From contig JAOPYP010000565.1 in the NCBI GenBank assembly GCA_025964635.1, positions 1 through 5,039 on the forward strand: a stretch of DNA of 5,039 nucleotides, read 5' to 3'. The position numbers were made by a program, and so were the translations under genes. The first letter of the stretch is position 1. The number at the start of each line of letters is the position of its first letter. This DNA is from Actinomycetes bacterium (lineage in GTDB: Bacteria; Actinomycetota; Actinomycetes; Streptosporangiales; Streptosporangiaceae). Positions 4,812-5,039 of the stretch are shown here, piece by piece. The notes beneath the pieces are model-generated. The model ran no database searches and was not told the DNA's origin. It saw only the letters and a list, made by a program, of their open reading frames with translations.

Positions 4812-5039
4812 TCAGTCCTTGGTCGGCGCAGGGGCGGGCTCGTGCACCTGGCCGCCGGCCTGGGCCGCGGCACCCGCGCCGATCGCCGTGGCCACGGGCT
4901 CCCCGTCCACCGCCGCGGACGCGAGCGCGTTCTTCAGCCGCTCCCGCAGTTCCCGGGCCACCTCCCACTGCCGCAGCGGCAGCGTCCGGGCCACCAGCCG
5001 CATCACGATGGCGTCGCTGGACACCGATTCCACCCCCCA
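4812..5039 (-). CDS. Probable MscS-family mechanosensitive channel, C-terminal end (5' partial)
   Basis: The frame is open from the window edge to a TGA at 4814-4812, giving 75 visible residues with the start outside the window. The first part reads WGVESVSSDAIVMRLVARTL, then P-L-R-Q-W-E-V-A-R-E-L-R-E-R-L-K-N-A-L. This resembles the C-terminal alpha/beta cytoplasmic domain of small-conductance mechanosensitive channels: a beta strand with the pattern V-x-R-L-x-x-(R/K)-T, then Gln-Trp and an amphipathic helix of alternating Arg/Glu/Leu. Such channels open on membrane stretch to release solutes after hypo-osmotic shock. The last 35 residues are a disordered Ala/Gly/Pro tail ending PAPAPTKD, with no membrane segment. 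The pore helices are not visible, so the family call rests on this domain alone. The globin gene follows on the same strand after a 103-bp gap with a hairpin. Confidence 0.65.
   Translation of the reverse strand, partial: WGVESVSSDAIVMRLVARTLPLRQWEVARELRERLKNALASAAVDGEPVATAIGAGAAAQAGGQVHEPAPAPTKD

Noticed and set aside
4709..4873. Longer globin start at 4873 on the minus strand
   Set aside because: It would overlap the end of the channel gene and add Pro/Arg-rich sequence. ATG 4708 has a good ribosome binding site and matches GlbO.

Overview
The window is very GC-rich, with a strong G/C bias at third codon positions, GGAGG-type ribosome binding sites, and an ssb / ettA / group II truncated globin neighbourhood. 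In Mycobacterium tuberculosis an SSB-like gene also sits beside an EttA-type ABC-F gene. A mycelial or related actinomycete is the best guess. A perfect match to the BldD operator consensus ahead of a diguanylate cyclase gene fits this. I cannot name a genus.

Layout, left to right: (1) 1-223 (+), the PDZ-domain C-terminus of an HtrA-like serine protease. (2) 224-453, a 230-bp gap with a long inverted repeat, two DnaA-box matches 29 bp apart, and an 11-bp GAAC/GTTC palindrome. (3) 454-1023 (+), a single-stranded DNA-binding protein (SsbB-like paralogue) with a low-complexity tail that ends in Pro-Phe but lacks the acidic tip. (4) 1024-1174, a regulatory gap with the BldD-box match. (5) 1175-2518 (+), a membrane-anchored GGDEF diguanylate cyclase with intact active site and I-site. 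(6) 2537-4201 (+), ettA, an ABC-F ribosome-associated ATPase, only 18 bp downstream and with signs of its own leaderless promoter. (7) 4195-4301, an array of 15-bp tandem repeats bracketed by a 10-bp inverted repeat, filling the gap between two converging genes and covering the ettA stop codon. (8) 4283-4708 (-), a group II truncated haemoglobin (GlbO type). (9) 4790-4807 (-), a strong GC hairpin. (10) 4812-5039 (-), the C-terminus of a probable MscS-family mechanosensitive channel.

The genes are mostly housekeeping and stress functions (envelope protease, DNA maintenance, second messenger, translation control, oxygen chemistry, osmotic channel) and do not form one pathway. I see no mobile element, CRISPR array, defence system or RNA gene. 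The points most worth following are regulatory: the BldD-type operator on a c-di-GMP synthase gene, the DnaA boxes upstream of ssb, the possible leaderless ettA start, and the repeat array between ettA and the globin gene.
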